A stretch of 37,081 bases of DNA from a bacterium. Lineage in GTDB: Bacteria; Joyebacterota; Joyebacteria; Joyebacterales; Joyebacteraceae. Below are positions 16,097-25,449 of this stretch, in pieces. Numbering within the stretch: the first letter of the stretch is position 1; every line of letters starts with the position of its first letter. The notes under the pieces were generated by a model. That model did no database searches. It had not been told where the DNA came from and was given only the letters and a program-made list of their open reading frames with translations. Position numbers and translations under genes: made by a program. The stretch covers positions 1 to 37,081 of the forward strand of contig JALGVN010000007.1 in assembly GCA_025774645.1 (NCBI GenBank), written 5' to 3'.

Positions 16097-19000
16097 ATGA
16101 GAAATGGCCGGCTGGTTCTCGCTCTGTGCGCACTCGTGCTCGTCTCGGGCGCCGCTTCCGCCTCGGGGCGCTGGGTGTCCTTCGGGACCAATCCTGCGCG
16201 GGAGGCCGAGGTCGACGTCATCTCGTCGGACATGTCCGGCGTCACGCTCGCGTTCAGCATCGTCGGAGCAGTCGCCGAGGACGCGTCAACGAACGGCGGG
16301 GAGTACGTGCGCCTGTCGATTCCGCCGTACGGACACACGACGGGCGTGGGGGAGGCGCTCCTTCCGGTGATTCGCGAACTCGTGGAGATCCCGGTAGGCG
16401 CCGTTCCGCGTCTGCGCGTCGTCTCCTCCGAGTCGCGCGTCGCGGCGCTCGGATCGCTCGGTCTCGCGCACCCGCTCCTTCCTGCACAGCCGCCGATCGA
16501 GAAGCTGCCCGGGGCGATCGACGAAGCCGAATTCGTTCTCTCGCGTGACTACTACGGTCGCGACGAGTTTCAGCCGCGAGACCCCGCGAGCGTGGGCGAC
16601 GTGAGGACGCTGCGAGGGCGAAGGTACGTCCAGCTCGAGATCACGCCGCTCCGCTACAACCCGGCCGGCGGCGCCCTCGAGCTCACGACGGACCTCGTCG
16701 TCAGGATCGACTTCGAGCGGGCCGACGCCGCCGCGACGAGGGGCGCCATCGAGAGATACTCGAACGCCCGATTCGACCGGCTCGCGAGCGATCTCTTCGT
16801 GAACGCCGACGCCTTCCGCGCCAGGTACGACCTGCCGCTCCCGATCGAGTATCTGATCATCGTCCACGACAGCTTCTACGACTCGATTCTCCCGCTCGCC
16901 GCGTGGCGGAACCAGAAGGGTCACCACACGACGGTCGTGAAGACGAGCGAGATTCCCGGCGGGAACACCAAGCAGAATATCAAGACCTTCATCCAGGACG
17001 CCTACGACAACTGGCCGGCGCCTCCGACGTACGTGCTTCTCGTGGGCGACACGCCGTACATCGACTACTGGGTCGGCACGCAGTCCGACAACCCCGCCAC
17101 GGACCTCTACTACGTCACCATGGACGGCCCGGACGACTGGGACCCGGATATCTGGATCGGGAGGTTCTCCTGCACGTCCGCGTCGCAGGTCACGAACCTC
17201 GTCAACAAGACGGTGGACTACGAGCGCTACGATCTGGTGAGCGGGACCGACTGGATCAAGAAGGCCGTGTTCATGGCCTCCTGCGACAATTCGAGCGTCC
17301 CCGAGGGCACGCACGAGTTCGTCATCGGCGAGTACCTCGAGCCTCGCGGGTACCTGTCGCAGCGGCTCTACTGCACGCAGGGCGCGACGGCGGGCGACGT
17401 TTCGGCGGCCCTGGACAACGGACGGACACTCTGCATCTACTCCGGGCACGGATCGATCACCTCGTGGGCAGACGGCCCGCCTTACAACGCCGGCCACGTC
17501 AACGCTCTCCACAACGCCGACAAGCTGCCGCTCGTCCACAGCTACTCGTGCCTGACCGGGATGTTCAGCGCGGCGTGCTTCGGCGAGTCGTGGATCAACG
17601 CGCCGGACCGCGGCGCGCTCGTGTTCTGGGGATCGTCGGTGACGTCGTACTGGGGCGAGGACGACATCCTCGAGAGGGGAGCCTTCGAGGCTCTCTTCGC
17701 GGAGGGGTACACGTGGGCGTGCGGAATCAGCCACAGGGCCCTCTACCACCTTCTCGACCACTACGGCACCGGCGGCAGCACGCGCCGCTACTTCGAGATG
17801 TACAACATCCTGGGCGACCCGGCGGTCGACATCTGGACAGAGCCGCCGGCCACGCTCGACGTGAGCCACCCGGCGACAGTCCCGATCGGCCTGCCGGTGC
17901 TCACGGCCGTCGTCTCAGACGGGCGCGACCCGGTCGAGGGCGCACTCGTGAGCGTGGTGAAGACTGACGAGGGCATCCACTCGACGGGGCGCACCGACGC
18001 CGCCGGACAGGCTGTGATCACGCTCGATCCGGCGCCGATGGTCACGGGCGCTCTCGACGTCACGGTGTCGAAGCACGACCGCCTCCCGTTCGAGGGAACG
18101 ACCTCCGTGACGAACGCCGACGTCCCGTTCTGCATCTACGACGGCCACGTGATCGATGACGACGCGAACGGCGGGAGCTCGGGCGACGGCAATGGACTGG
18201 TCGCGGCGAGCGAGACGGTGGAGCTCCTCCTGACGCTCCGGAACGTAGGGCTCGTGGACGGAGAGGGCGTCACCGCGACGCTCTCGACGGACGACCCGTA
18301 CGTGACGATCACGGACGGGTCGGAGGACTTCGGCGCCGTCCCCGCGGGCGGCACTGCCCAGAGCCTTGAGGACTACGACTTCTCGGTCGCGGGCGACTGC
18401 GGCGACGGGCACGAGATCCAGTTCGAGGTGGCGGCGTCCGACGGAGACAGCTCGTGGGTGAGCTTCTTCAGCGTTGGGGTGGGCGCACCGGCTCTCGTGC
18501 TGGGAGGCTGGACGGTCGACGACTCGCCGCCGGGAGGCGACGGCGACGGCTGCCCGAACCCGGGTGAGACGATCACGCTCTCCGTGATCCTCGAAAACGT
18601 CGGCAGCGAGCCGGCGCACGACGTGACGGCCGAACTGGGCAGCGTCGACCCCTACGTCTCGGTCGTCGGCGGGAGCGCAGGTACGGTCCTCATCGGGCCC
18701 GGCGGCTCCGGCGAGCTCGCCCCGGGGTTCACGGTGACCCTCGCGCCGGACACGCCCCCGCTGCACCTCGTCGACTACGAGCTCTCGGTCGGCACGGGCA
18801 CGGGCTACACGGGAACGGTCGCGCTGACGGCCGCGGTGGCCGGGGGTCTCGACGAGGGCTTCGAGGTCACGGGTCAGGACTGGAGCCACCACGTCGTTAC
18901 GGAGGGCTCCCTCGACCAGTGGCACGTCACGGACTACCGCTCGAACTCGGGAAGCTACGCCTGGAAGTACGGTGGACCCGGGGGCGGATACTACATGCCG

Positions 19001-19699
19001 TTCGCCGATGCGGCTCTGGAGACACCGGAGCTGTGTTTGGGCAGCGGCTGCGAGATGACCATGTGGCATCGCCTGAGCGCGCTCGAGGACGGCACCGGCG
19101 CGGCCGAGGACTGCGCGATCGTCGAGATCTCGTCTGACGGGGGAGCGACGTGGAGCCTCCTCGTTCCGCAGGGCGGGTACAGCCACGTGAAGAACTCCGA
19201 CCCCACGAACCCGCTGCCGGACGGGACGCCCTGCTGGTCGGGTACGTTCGACTGGCGCCAGGATGCGTTCGACCTCTCCGCCTACGTCGGCACGGGGCAC
19301 CTTGTGCGGTTCAGGTTCGCGGCCGACAGCTACGCGGGGCAGGAAGGGTGGTACGTCGACGACGTCGCGATCATGTGCTCTCCGTCCGGGATTGACGGGG
19401 GCGAGGTCGGCGCCGCGCCGTCGGAGTTCGCGCTGTTCCAGAACGCACCGAACCCGTTCAACCCGGTGACGACCATCGGTTACGCGCTTCCCGAGCGGAC
19501 CCACGTCACGATCTCGGTCTACAACGTGGCCGGCGCTCTCGTACGGACGCTCGTCGACGGCGAGCAGGAACCCGGCTCGCGCTCGGTCGTGTGGGACGGA
19601 AGGAACGAATCAGGCGGGAAGGTCGGCAGCGGCGTCTACTTCTGCCGCATGTCCGCCGGGAGCTTCTCCGACAGGAGGCTCATGGTCCTCCTGAAGTAG
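16097..19699 (+). CDS. Secreted C25 (gingipain-like) cysteine peptidase with C-terminal sorting domain
   Basis: The 1200-residue protein is built as follows: signal peptide (1-22, ending ASA); gingipain-type propeptide (about 25-250); C25 catalytic domain (about 250-585); an Ig-like domain; two CARDB-like beta domains (about 680-920); a jelly-roll of the M6/immune-inhibitor-A type (about 925-1100); and a FlgD-like/type IX-style sorting domain at the end. The catalytic dyad is visible as His451 in YSGHGSITSW and Cys485 in HSYSCLTGMF. The last domain opens FQNAPNPFNPVTTIGYALPE and ends with GVYFCRMSAGSFSDRRLMVLLK-type sequence, the pattern of proteins exported and anchored by type IX secretion or a related route. 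It probably acts outside the cell on proteins. The start is the ATG at 16097 after a G-rich stretch. No neighbouring secretion genes are present in the window. Confidence 0.93.
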   Translation: MRNGRLVLALCALVLVSGAASASGRWVSFGTNPAREAEVDVISSDMSGVTLAFSIVGAVAEDASTNGGEYVRLSIPPYGHTTGVGEALLPVIRELVEIPVGAVPRLRVVSSESRVAALGSLGLAHPLLPAQPPIEKLPGAIDEAEFVLSRDYYGRDEFQPRDPASVGDVRTLRGRRYVQLEITPLRYNPAGGALELTTDLVVRIDFERADAAATRGAIERYSNARFDRLASDLFVNADAFRARYDLPLPIEYLIIVHDSFYDSILPLAAWRNQKGHHTTVVKTSEIPGGNTKQNIKTFIQDAYDNWPAPPTYVLLVGDTPYIDYWVGTQSDNPATDLYYVTMDGPDDWDPDIWIGRFSCTSASQVTNLVNKTVDYERYDLVSGTDWIKKAVFMASCDNSSVPEGTHEFVIGEYLEPRGYLSQRLYCTQGATAGDVSAALDNGRTLCIYSGHGSITSWADGPPYNAGHVNALHNADKLPLVHSYSCLTGMFSAACFGESWINAPDRGALVFWGSSVTSYWGEDDILERGAFEALFAEGYTWACGISHRALYHLLDHYGTGGSTRRYFEMYNILGDPAVDIWTEPPATLDVSHPATVPIGLPVLTAVVSDGRDPVEGALVSVVKTDEGIHSTGRTDAAGQAVITLDPAPMVTGALDVTVSKHDRLPFEGTTSVTNADVPFCIYDGHVIDDDANGGSSGDGNGLVAASETVELLLTLRNVGLVDGEGVTATLSTDDPYVTITDGSEDFGAVPAGGTAQSLEDYDFSVAGDCGDGHEIQFEVAASDGDSSWVSFFSVGVGAPALVLGGWTVDDSPPGGDGDGCPNPGETITLSVILENVGSEPAHDVTAELGSVDPYVSVVGGSAGTVLIGPGGSGELAPGFTVTLAPDTPPLHLVDYELSVGTGTGYTGTVALTAAVAGGLDEGFEVTGQDWSHHVVTEGSLDQWHVTDYRSNSGSYAWKYGGPGGGYYMPFADAALETPELCLGSGCEMTMWHRLSALEDGTGAAEDCAIVEISSDGGATWSLLVPQGGYSHVKNSDPTNPLPDGTPCWSGTFDWRQDAFDLSAYVGTGHLVRFRFAADSYAGQEGWYVDDVAIMCSPSGIDGGEVGAAPSEFALFQNAPNPFNPVTTIGYALPERTHVTISVYNVAGALVRTLVDGEQEPGSRSVVWDGRNESGGKVGSGVYFCRMSAGSFSDRRLMVLLK

Positions 19700-19749
19700 C
19701 GGGTCTCAGCGCGGCGCGTCTCGACGCGCTCATCCGGATGAGAACACGG

Positions 19750-19776
19750 AACGGCTCCCTCATCGAGGGAGCCGTT
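19750..19776. terminator. Intrinsic terminator after the C25 peptidase gene
   Basis: AACGGCTCCCT and AGGGAGCCGTT form a perfect 11-bp stem with a CATCG loop, extended by GG/CC beyond a T bulge and followed by TCCGTTG. It lies 50 bases after the C25 stop and 55 bases beyond the stop of the convergent kinase gene, so it could serve both. Confidence 0.75.
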
Positions 19777-19831
19777 TCCGTTGGGGGGACGAGTACCGCG
19801 CCGTCCGGGGCGCGGCACCCCGCGTTCCGAC

Positions 19832-22800
19832 CTAGTGCGCCCGCATCGCGAGCCGGACCGATCGCACGAGCTCGTAGGGCTCGTACGGCTTCTGCAGGAG
19901 GCGGAGTCCCTTGTCACGGACCAGCGTTCCCTGGTAGTCCTCGTCGAGGCGTCCCGTGCTCAGGAGGACCCGGATCTCCGGGCTCTTCTCTTTGAGTTCG
20001 TCTGCGAGCTGCGTTCCGCTCATGGCGGGCAGCACGATGTTGCTGAAGACGAGGTCGATCTGCCCGCCCTCCGACGCGAAGACCGCGAGGGCCTCCTCGG
20101 CGCTCGCCGCTTCGAGGACCCTGTAGCCTTGATCGCTCAGGGCCTCGACTGCGGACTGACGGACGTCCGACTCGTCCTCCACGACGAGGATCCTCTCCTC
20201 GGGGACCCGCACCGTCCGCCTACCCGACCTGCTCTCGGGGAGCGGCTCTTCCGCGGGGAGGTAGATCATGACGATCGTGCCGCGGCCGCTTCCGGTCTGC
20301 ACGTCGATCCACCCGTCGCGCTTCTGCACGATGTCGTGGACGGTCGACAGGCCCGGGGCACTGCGGCCGTCACGGCGCCGCGGGCTGAACGACGGATCGA
20401 AGATCCTCTCGAGCGACTCGGCGTCGAGGCCCTCGCCGGTGTCTTCGACCGACAGGCGCACGAAGCGTCCGGGGCGCCCGGCGGATCCTGCGGCGAGCTG
20501 CTTCGCGTCGAGCGAGAGGTTCTCCGTCCGCACGGTGAGCGTGCCGCCGTGCGCCATCGCGTCCCTGCCGTTGACGGCGAGGTCCGCGATCACGCGCTCG
20601 AGCTCTTCCTTCTCGATGAGCGCGCTGTCGAGTCTGGGGCGGAGAACGGTGACGACCTGGACGTCGCTTCCGACCAGGCGGCGGAGCGTCTCTTCCATCC
20701 CCTTGAGGACGACGTTCGCATCGAGCCTCTCCGTGTCCTCGGGCGCGGCGCCCGAACTGACGGTCACGAGCTGCATCATCAGCGTCTTGGCGCTGTCGAT
20801 GGTCTTCTTGATCTGGCCGATGTCCTCGCGCGTCGGATCGTCGGAACCGTGGCGGCTCGCCAGAAGATCGGCGTAGCCGACGATCGCCTCGAGCTTCCCC
20901 TCGATCTGGTGGACGACGCCGGTCGCGACCTCCATGATGTCGGCCTTCTCGCCGTTGTGGGCGAGCTGTGCGTGTGCCACCTCCATCTCCGCGACGGTGC
21001 TCTCGAGCTCCTCGAGGAGAGTTGCCCTGCGCCACTCCGCCGCGAGGATGCTCGCGAACGACGAGGCGAACGGGATGTGCTCCTCCGTGAACTCCGGCGA
21101 CCGCACGATCACGACGCCGAATGCGTCGTCGTCGACCGCGAGGGGGGAGAGGGCTGCCTTTCCGCCTTCGAAGAGCTTCTCGGTACGCTCGGCCGCCTCG
21201 ACGGTCTCCTTCTTGAGCATGCGCATCGCGAGGCTCCCGGGATCCTCGAGGAAGACCGTCTTGCGGTCCTCGTAGGCTCCCGCGAGCTCCGGCGTCTCGG
21301 CGATCGTCGCGCGTACCACGGTGGTGTCGATGGCGGCGGGGCCGCCGTCGCCCGTGACGTGCTTGATCGCGAGGGACCCTTCCTCCTCGTCGACGAGCAT
21401 CAGGAGGCACGAGAACCCGAGCTTCCTGAGCTCCCGCTCGGCGGCTTCGAGTACGGCCGAGGGCGTCCGGGCGCGGGCCATCGAGAGCGCGGCGTCGCTC
21501 ACCGCCGCCACGAAGCGTTCGCGACGGCGGAAGACGGTGACGTCCCGCTGGGCGAACACGTATCCCGTCGTCTCGCTCGAGTCGTCGAGGATGGGGGAGA
21601 CCCGCGTGTGGCAGGTCAGGACCGCCCCGTCGGGACCGGTCACCGAGTGCGTCCCGGACCATATCCCGTCCTGGGCGATGGCGTCCCGGATCTCGTTGCG
21701 GACGTCGCCGGCCCTGTCGCCGTTCGAGACGAGCTTCGGCGTCTGTCCGACGAGGTCGTCGCTCGAGCATCCGTGGAGCCTGCCCGCGGCCGGGTTCGCG
21801 TCGGTGATCGTGAAGTCGGTACCCGTCACGAGGATCGCGTCGGGCATCTGAGCGGAGAGCTCACGCGTGAGCCCGCCCTTCTCCTCTTCCGCATCCGGGG
21901 CGGCGACGCCCGAACAGAGCGCCGCGGTCGGGTGCCCCTCCTCGTCGGTCACGAGCGAGCAGTTCCAGACGACGTTCTGTTCGCTGCCGTCGACAGCGAG
22001 AACGACGCTCCGGAAGTCCCTGATCTCGCCGGCTTCACCGGACAGGAGTCGGTCGAACCGGGACTTCGTTTCGACTCTTGCGGCCTTCGGCACGAACGTG
22101 TCGCTCCAGTTCCTTCCGAGGATGCCGTCCTTCCCGATCCCCAGGATCTCGCACCCGCGCCCGTTGACGTCGACGACCGTCTGGTCGACCGAGAGCGTCA
22201 TGAAGATGACGCTCGCCAGATCGAGGTAGCCCCTCGTCCTGTCCCGGTCTCGCGAGAGCTCGGCCTGCATGCTCCGGCTCTCGGTGAGGTAGCTCTCGGC
22301 TCTCTTCTTCTCGCCGAGAAGGGCGTCCTCGAGCCTCCCAAGTTCGGCCCTGCCGCGGTCGCGCTCCTCCCGCGTGTTCGTGAGCTCCTCCTCGAGGCGT
22401 GCCTCCATCCCGGGGCGCCCGGATGTGCGTCCGGGGGACGCCCCCGCAGAGCGCGCGGCGTCCTTCCTGGTCTCCTCGAGCTCCGCCTGGAGCTCGCCGG
22501 TCCGCCCGGTCTGCCAGGCGAGCTGTTCCCCGATGCGCTTGACCTCCGCGTCGAGCGTCTCGGTGCGGTTCCTCTCGATGGAGAGGTTCTGTCTCGCGTC
22601 GTCGAGGTGGGCCTGGATCTCGGCCGTCCCGTCACGCTCACGCGTGATCGCCTCGCGCGCCTTCTCCTGACCGAGCCGGAGCTTCTCGGCCCTCGCCCTC
22701 TCGCGGGAGAGGACCTCCTCCGCTTCGCTCCAGGCGACGCGGATCTTCGCCGATTCCTCGCGCTCGCGCGTCAGCTCCTCGCGAACCCTCTGGCGCTCCT

Positions 22801-25381
22801 CGGCGAGCCGCTCCGTCTTCTTGCGCTCCCTCGAGACTTCCTCCGAGGCCCGCGCCTGATCTGTCCTGAGTTCGGTGGTTCTCTCTCGCTCGCTGCGGAG
22901 TTCCTCCTGCAGCTTCGCGTTCTCCGCCTGCGTCCGCTCGGTCTTGAGTCTCTCGAGGTCGAGCGTCTCCTGCAGGCCCATCTGAGAGGCGAGGAGGTCT
23001 TCCGCTTCCTGTCTCGTCCGGTCGAGCTCGTCCGATGCGTCGTCGTGCTCGGCCAGGTACTGCTCGACCGTCACGCGCTCGATGGCGAGCTCTTCCATGG
23101 CCTTGCGCTGCTCGGCGAGGGCCTCTTCGGCCCTCTCGCGCTCGCGGCGGAGCTCCGCTTCCGACAGCTCCCTGGCCCGCGCAAGCTCGTCCTCGGCTCT
23201 CTTCTGTGAAGCCGTGAGTTGCTCGCTCTTCTCGCGCTCCCGCGCAATCTCGTCCTCGAGTTCGCGGCGGACGCTCGCGTCTTCGATGATGCAGACGGTC
23301 TGGCCTGGGCGCCCCGCGGCGGCGGCGTCGACGAACCTGATCGACGCGTCGAGCGTCGAGCCGTCGGCGCGGGTGAGCGAGAACTCGCGGGTCCTCGGTG
23401 ACTCTCCGGCGAGCGCAGCGGCCAGGGACTCCGGCCGCTGTCCTCCGGACTCCCACCTGATGAGCGCGTCGAGGGGGTGTTCCATGAGTTCGCTGGGCCG
23501 GTAGCCCAGAAGCTCCTCGGTGGCGGCGGTCGCACGGACGATCGCTCCCGAGCTGTCGACGCGGATCGCGGGCGTGCCTGCGGCTTCCAGGAACGTCCAC
23601 GATGCGTCCCAGCCGCTGACGGACGGCACTGGGGCGTCGGGCGTGACGTCTGGGGCGTCAGGCGTGACGTCCGCGGCGTCGAACGTGTCGTCGGCGACGG
23701 GCGCGCCGTCGTTCCGTTCAGTAGGGGTCTTCTGCGCGCCGGCCAGGGTCTCGCTGCCGGCTTCCCGGCTCCTGTCGTCGCTGTCTTCGTCGGTCTCTGA
23801 CGCCGACCAGCCGGATCCGTCCGGCTGAGTCGTCGCGCCCACGGACGCGGGTACCTTCTCTCCGGGCGACTCGTCGTCCTCCGACCCGTTTCTCGGAACG
23901 AGTTTGCACGAGTAGGCGACGCCGAGTGGCTCGCCCCTCTCACTCGCCACGGCCCGTGCGGTCGTCTCGACCTCCACCAGGCTCAGGTCCTTGCGCTTCG
24001 CGGCAAGCGTGCCCGTCCAGCGTCCCTGTTCATCGACCGTCCTCTGAGCGATCTCGAAGATCTTCTCCGAGTCCCAGAGCGTCGCGGCCGCGCGGCCGAC
24101 GATCTCCTCGCGGTCATCGTATCCCCAGAGGTCGAGGCAGGACGGGTTGACGTGCCTCACGGTCCCGTCGAGGTCCGTCACGAATCCGGCACCCGGGGAG
24201 GTAGCGGCTGCGCTCGCGAGGATCATCAAGGCGTCGTCGACAGGGGCGCAGCGCTGTTCGGCCGTCGAGCAGCCGAGCTCGGCGCCGAGCGAGACCGCGA
24301 ACTTCTGGAAGCGTCTGTGCTCGCGCGAATCGTGGGCGCGTTTCTTCGATATCGATACGGAGAGCATTCCAACGAGCTGCCCGTCGTTCTCAAGCCTGGC
24401 GGTCATCGCCCAGCGTCCGCGGTAGGCGCTGCGGATCGGGCAGTCTGCGCACTTCACGGGACCGCTCTCGGTGATGACGAGCTCCCTGCGGACCTGCGCT
24501 CTCATGACGCAGGGCGGGAGCGCGGCGCGCTTCAGCCGGTCGGTGAACGCCTGCAGGCCGTCGTCGAGTCCGGTCCCGACGGCCGACGCGTAGCGTCCCC
24601 CGCCGCCCAGGTACGCGGCCCAGGCGGTGTGATACGCCTTGTCCTGCGCGAGTTCGTCGACGGCGCTCTGGAGGATCTGGTCGGGAGTGTTCGTGACCGG
24701 ACCGTCGGTGTCAGCCGCGCCGTCGGTGTCGGGCGTGTCGTCGGTGTCGGTCATGTCGGCGTCGTCTCCGACGTCTTCGTCTCCGCCGCTGCTGCTCGCG
24801 TCGACCACGTCGTCGGGAGGTTCCTCCGAACCGTCGGCGCAGGTCTCCTCGAGCTCGGTCTCCTCGTCCTCGGACACGTGGACGATCTCCTCGAGCGGGC
24901 CATCGTCGATCTGCCCGTCCTCGGACGGAGACGTCTCCTCCGCGGATCCTCCGACCGTCTCGATGTCCTCTTCCGGTTCGGGACCGTCGAGGAATCCGTC
25001 GGTGTCGATCTCCCAGACCCGCCTGTCAGACGCGCCCTGCGCGCCGTCGCGGGCCCCCCTCGCGGTCCCGTCGGCGTTCCACGCCAGGACGGGGGGATCT
25101 TCGTTCTGCGTCGCGTCCTGCGCCACGTTCGCCTCGACCGCGGCCTTCCGCGACCGGGCGACGCGCGAGCCGATCCAGACGGCGACGACACCGGCAGCGA
25201 GGGCTCCCGCCGCGACACCGATCCTGATGAGCAGCGCCTGGAACGGCGCCTCGCTCCAGAGGAGGTCCACGAAGCCGGCGCCCGACGCGCTCCTTGAAGC
25301 AACGTACGCATCGACCGCCCAGAAGGCGGCGCCGGCGCAGAGCGAGATGCTTATGGTCGTTATCTTCCGCTTCACGGTCAC
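19832..25381 (-). CDS. Giant hybrid histidine kinase paralog with degenerate kinase and receiver domains
   Basis: The 1849-residue membrane protein has two N-terminal helices (about 8-28 and 48-70), an acidic low-complexity stretch (about 85-220), and a GAF-like domain with Cys291, Cys311 and Cys314. PAS domains follow (about 380-490 and 590-700), then an inserted coiled coil of 21-residue repeats (about 714-1058), two more PAS domains (to about 1290), a GAF domain, a HisKA/HATPase core and a C-terminal receiver. His1491 is kept, but in the setting GVVHQIEGKLEAIVGY instead of the usual HDFNN type. The N box (AVNGRDAM) and DTGEG are present. The G2 box reads RSAPGLST (1673-1680) instead of GTGLGLST. 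The receiver phospho-Asp is Asn1781 (VFSNIVLP). Autokinase and phosphorelay activity are therefore doubtful. The GTG start at 25381 is tentative; a GTG at 25375 is possible. It lies 68 bases downstream of the second kinase and is probably co-transcribed. Confidence 0.9.
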   Translation of the reverse strand: MTVKRKITTISISLCAGAAFWAVDAYVASRSASGAGFVDLLWSEAPFQALLIRIGVAAGALAAGVVAVWIGSRVARSRKAAVEANVAQDATQNEDPPVLAWNADGTARGARDGAQGASDRRVWEIDTDGFLDGPEPEEDIETVGGSAEETSPSEDGQIDDGPLEEIVHVSEDEETELEETCADGSEEPPDDVVDASSSGGDEDVGDDADMTDTDDTPDTDGAADTDGPVTNTPDQILQSAVDELAQDKAYHTAWAAYLGGGGRYASAVGTGLDDGLQAFTDRLKRAALPPCVMRAQVRRELVITESGPVKCADCPIRSAYRGRWAMTARLENDGQLVGMLSVSISKKRAHDSREHRRFQKFAVSLGAELGCSTAEQRCAPVDDALMILASAAATSPGAGFVTDLDGTVRHVNPSCLDLWGYDDREEIVGRAAATLWDSEKIFEIAQRTVDEQGRWTGTLAAKRKDLSLVEVETTARAVASERGEPLGVAYSCKLVPRNGSEDDESPGEKVPASVGATTQPDGSGWSASETDEDSDDRSREAGSETLAGAQKTPTERNDGAPVADDTFDAADVTPDAPDVTPDAPVPSVSGWDASWTFLEAAGTPAIRVDSSGAIVRATAATEELLGYRPSELMEHPLDALIRWESGGQRPESLAAALAGESPRTREFSLTRADGSTLDASIRFVDAAAAGRPGQTVCIIEDASVRRELEDEIAREREKSEQLTASQKRAEDELARARELSEAELRRERERAEEALAEQRKAMEELAIERVTVEQYLAEHDDASDELDRTRQEAEDLLASQMGLQETLDLERLKTERTQAENAKLQEELRSERERTTELRTDQARASEEVSRERKKTERLAEERQRVREELTREREESAKIRVAWSEAEEVLSRERARAEKLRLGQEKAREAITRERDGTAEIQAHLDDARQNLSIERNRTETLDAEVKRIGEQLAWQTGRTGELQAELEETRKDAARSAGASPGRTSGRPGMEARLEEELTNTREERDRGRAELGRLEDALLGEKKRAESYLTESRSMQAELSRDRDRTRGYLDLASVIFMTLSVDQTVVDVNGRGCEILGIGKDGILGRNWSDTFVPKAARVETKSRFDRLLSGEAGEIRDFRSVVLAVDGSEQNVVWNCSLVTDEEGHPTAALCSGVAAPDAEEEKGGLTRELSAQMPDAILVTGTDFTITDANPAAGRLHGCSSDDLVGQTPKLVSNGDRAGDVRNEIRDAIAQDGIWSGTHSVTGPDGAVLTCHTRVSPILDDSSETTGYVFAQRDVTVFRRRERFVAAVSDAALSMARARTPSAVLEAAERELRKLGFSCLLMLVDEEEGSLAIKHVTGDGGPAAIDTTVVRATIAETPELAGAYEDRKTVFLEDPGSLAMRMLKKETVEAAERTEKLFEGGKAALSPLAVDDDAFGVVIVRSPEFTEEHIPFASSFASILAAEWRRATLLEELESTVAEMEVAHAQLAHNGEKADIMEVATGVVHQIEGKLEAIVGYADLLASRHGSDDPTREDIGQIKKTIDSAKTLMMQLVTVSSGAAPEDTERLDANVVLKGMEETLRRLVGSDVQVVTVLRPRLDSALIEKEELERVIADLAVNGRDAMAHGGTLTVRTENLSLDAKQLAAGSAGRPGRFVRLSVEDTGEGLDAESLERIFDPSFSPRRRDGRSAPGLSTVHDIVQKRDGWIDVQTGSGRGTIVMIYLPAEEPLPESRSGRRTVRVPEERILVVEDESDVRQSAVEALSDQGYRVLEAASAEEALAVFASEGGQIDLVFSNIVLPAMSGTQLADELKEKSPEIRVLLSTGRLDEDYQGTLVRDKGLRLLQKPYEPYELVRSVRLAMRAH
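22454..23146 (-). repeat. Eleven tandem 63-bp (21-residue) coiled-coil repeats inside the kinase
   Basis: Residues 746-976 divide into eleven consecutive units of exactly 21 residues, which is three heptads. A loose consensus is [RIL]-E-R-x-x-[TA]-E-x-L in the first nine positions and E-E-L-x at the end. RER or a close variant recurs every 21 residues in seven or so units. One more unit (714-734) precedes, after an 11-residue spacer, and another lies near 1035 before the third PAS domain. DNA identity between units is modest, so the duplication is old. Confidence 0.8.
23631..23672 (-). repeat. 21-bp tandem duplication in the kinase linker
   Basis: Two 21-base copies (23631-23651 and 23652-23672) differ at two positions. 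They encode two 7-residue copies of TPDAPDV just before the second PAS domain. It is a minisatellite in a low-complexity linker with no visible function. Confidence 0.8.
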
Positions 25382-25427
25382 CTCGAGCGGACGCCGTCCC
25401 CCTCGGGGGAAGGCGGTCCGTGCAGGG

Positions 25428-25446
25428 GAGCGGGCCGGGCCCGCTC
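25428..25446. other. GC-rich inverted repeat between the two kinase genes
   Basis: GAGCGGGCC and GGCCCGCTC are perfect inverted copies around one base, allowing a 7-bp hairpin. It begins 4 bases after the stop codon of the upstream kinase (on the minus strand) and has no T tract, so it looks more like an attenuator or mRNA stabiliser than a full terminator. Confidence 0.4.
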
Positions 25447-25449
25447 GGC

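Noticed and set aside
19781-23209. Long open frame on the plus strand opposite the downstream kinase
   Set aside because: It is the antisense shadow of the kinase in GC-rich DNA: Arg/Leu/Asp-rich without any domain. The minus frame has PAS, GAF, HATPase and receiver motifs.
24703-24765. Possible CRISPR-like or regulatory repeats (GTCGGTGTC)
   Set aside because: The copies are unevenly spaced and lie inside the kinase coding region, where they encode a Thr/Asp low-complexity linker.
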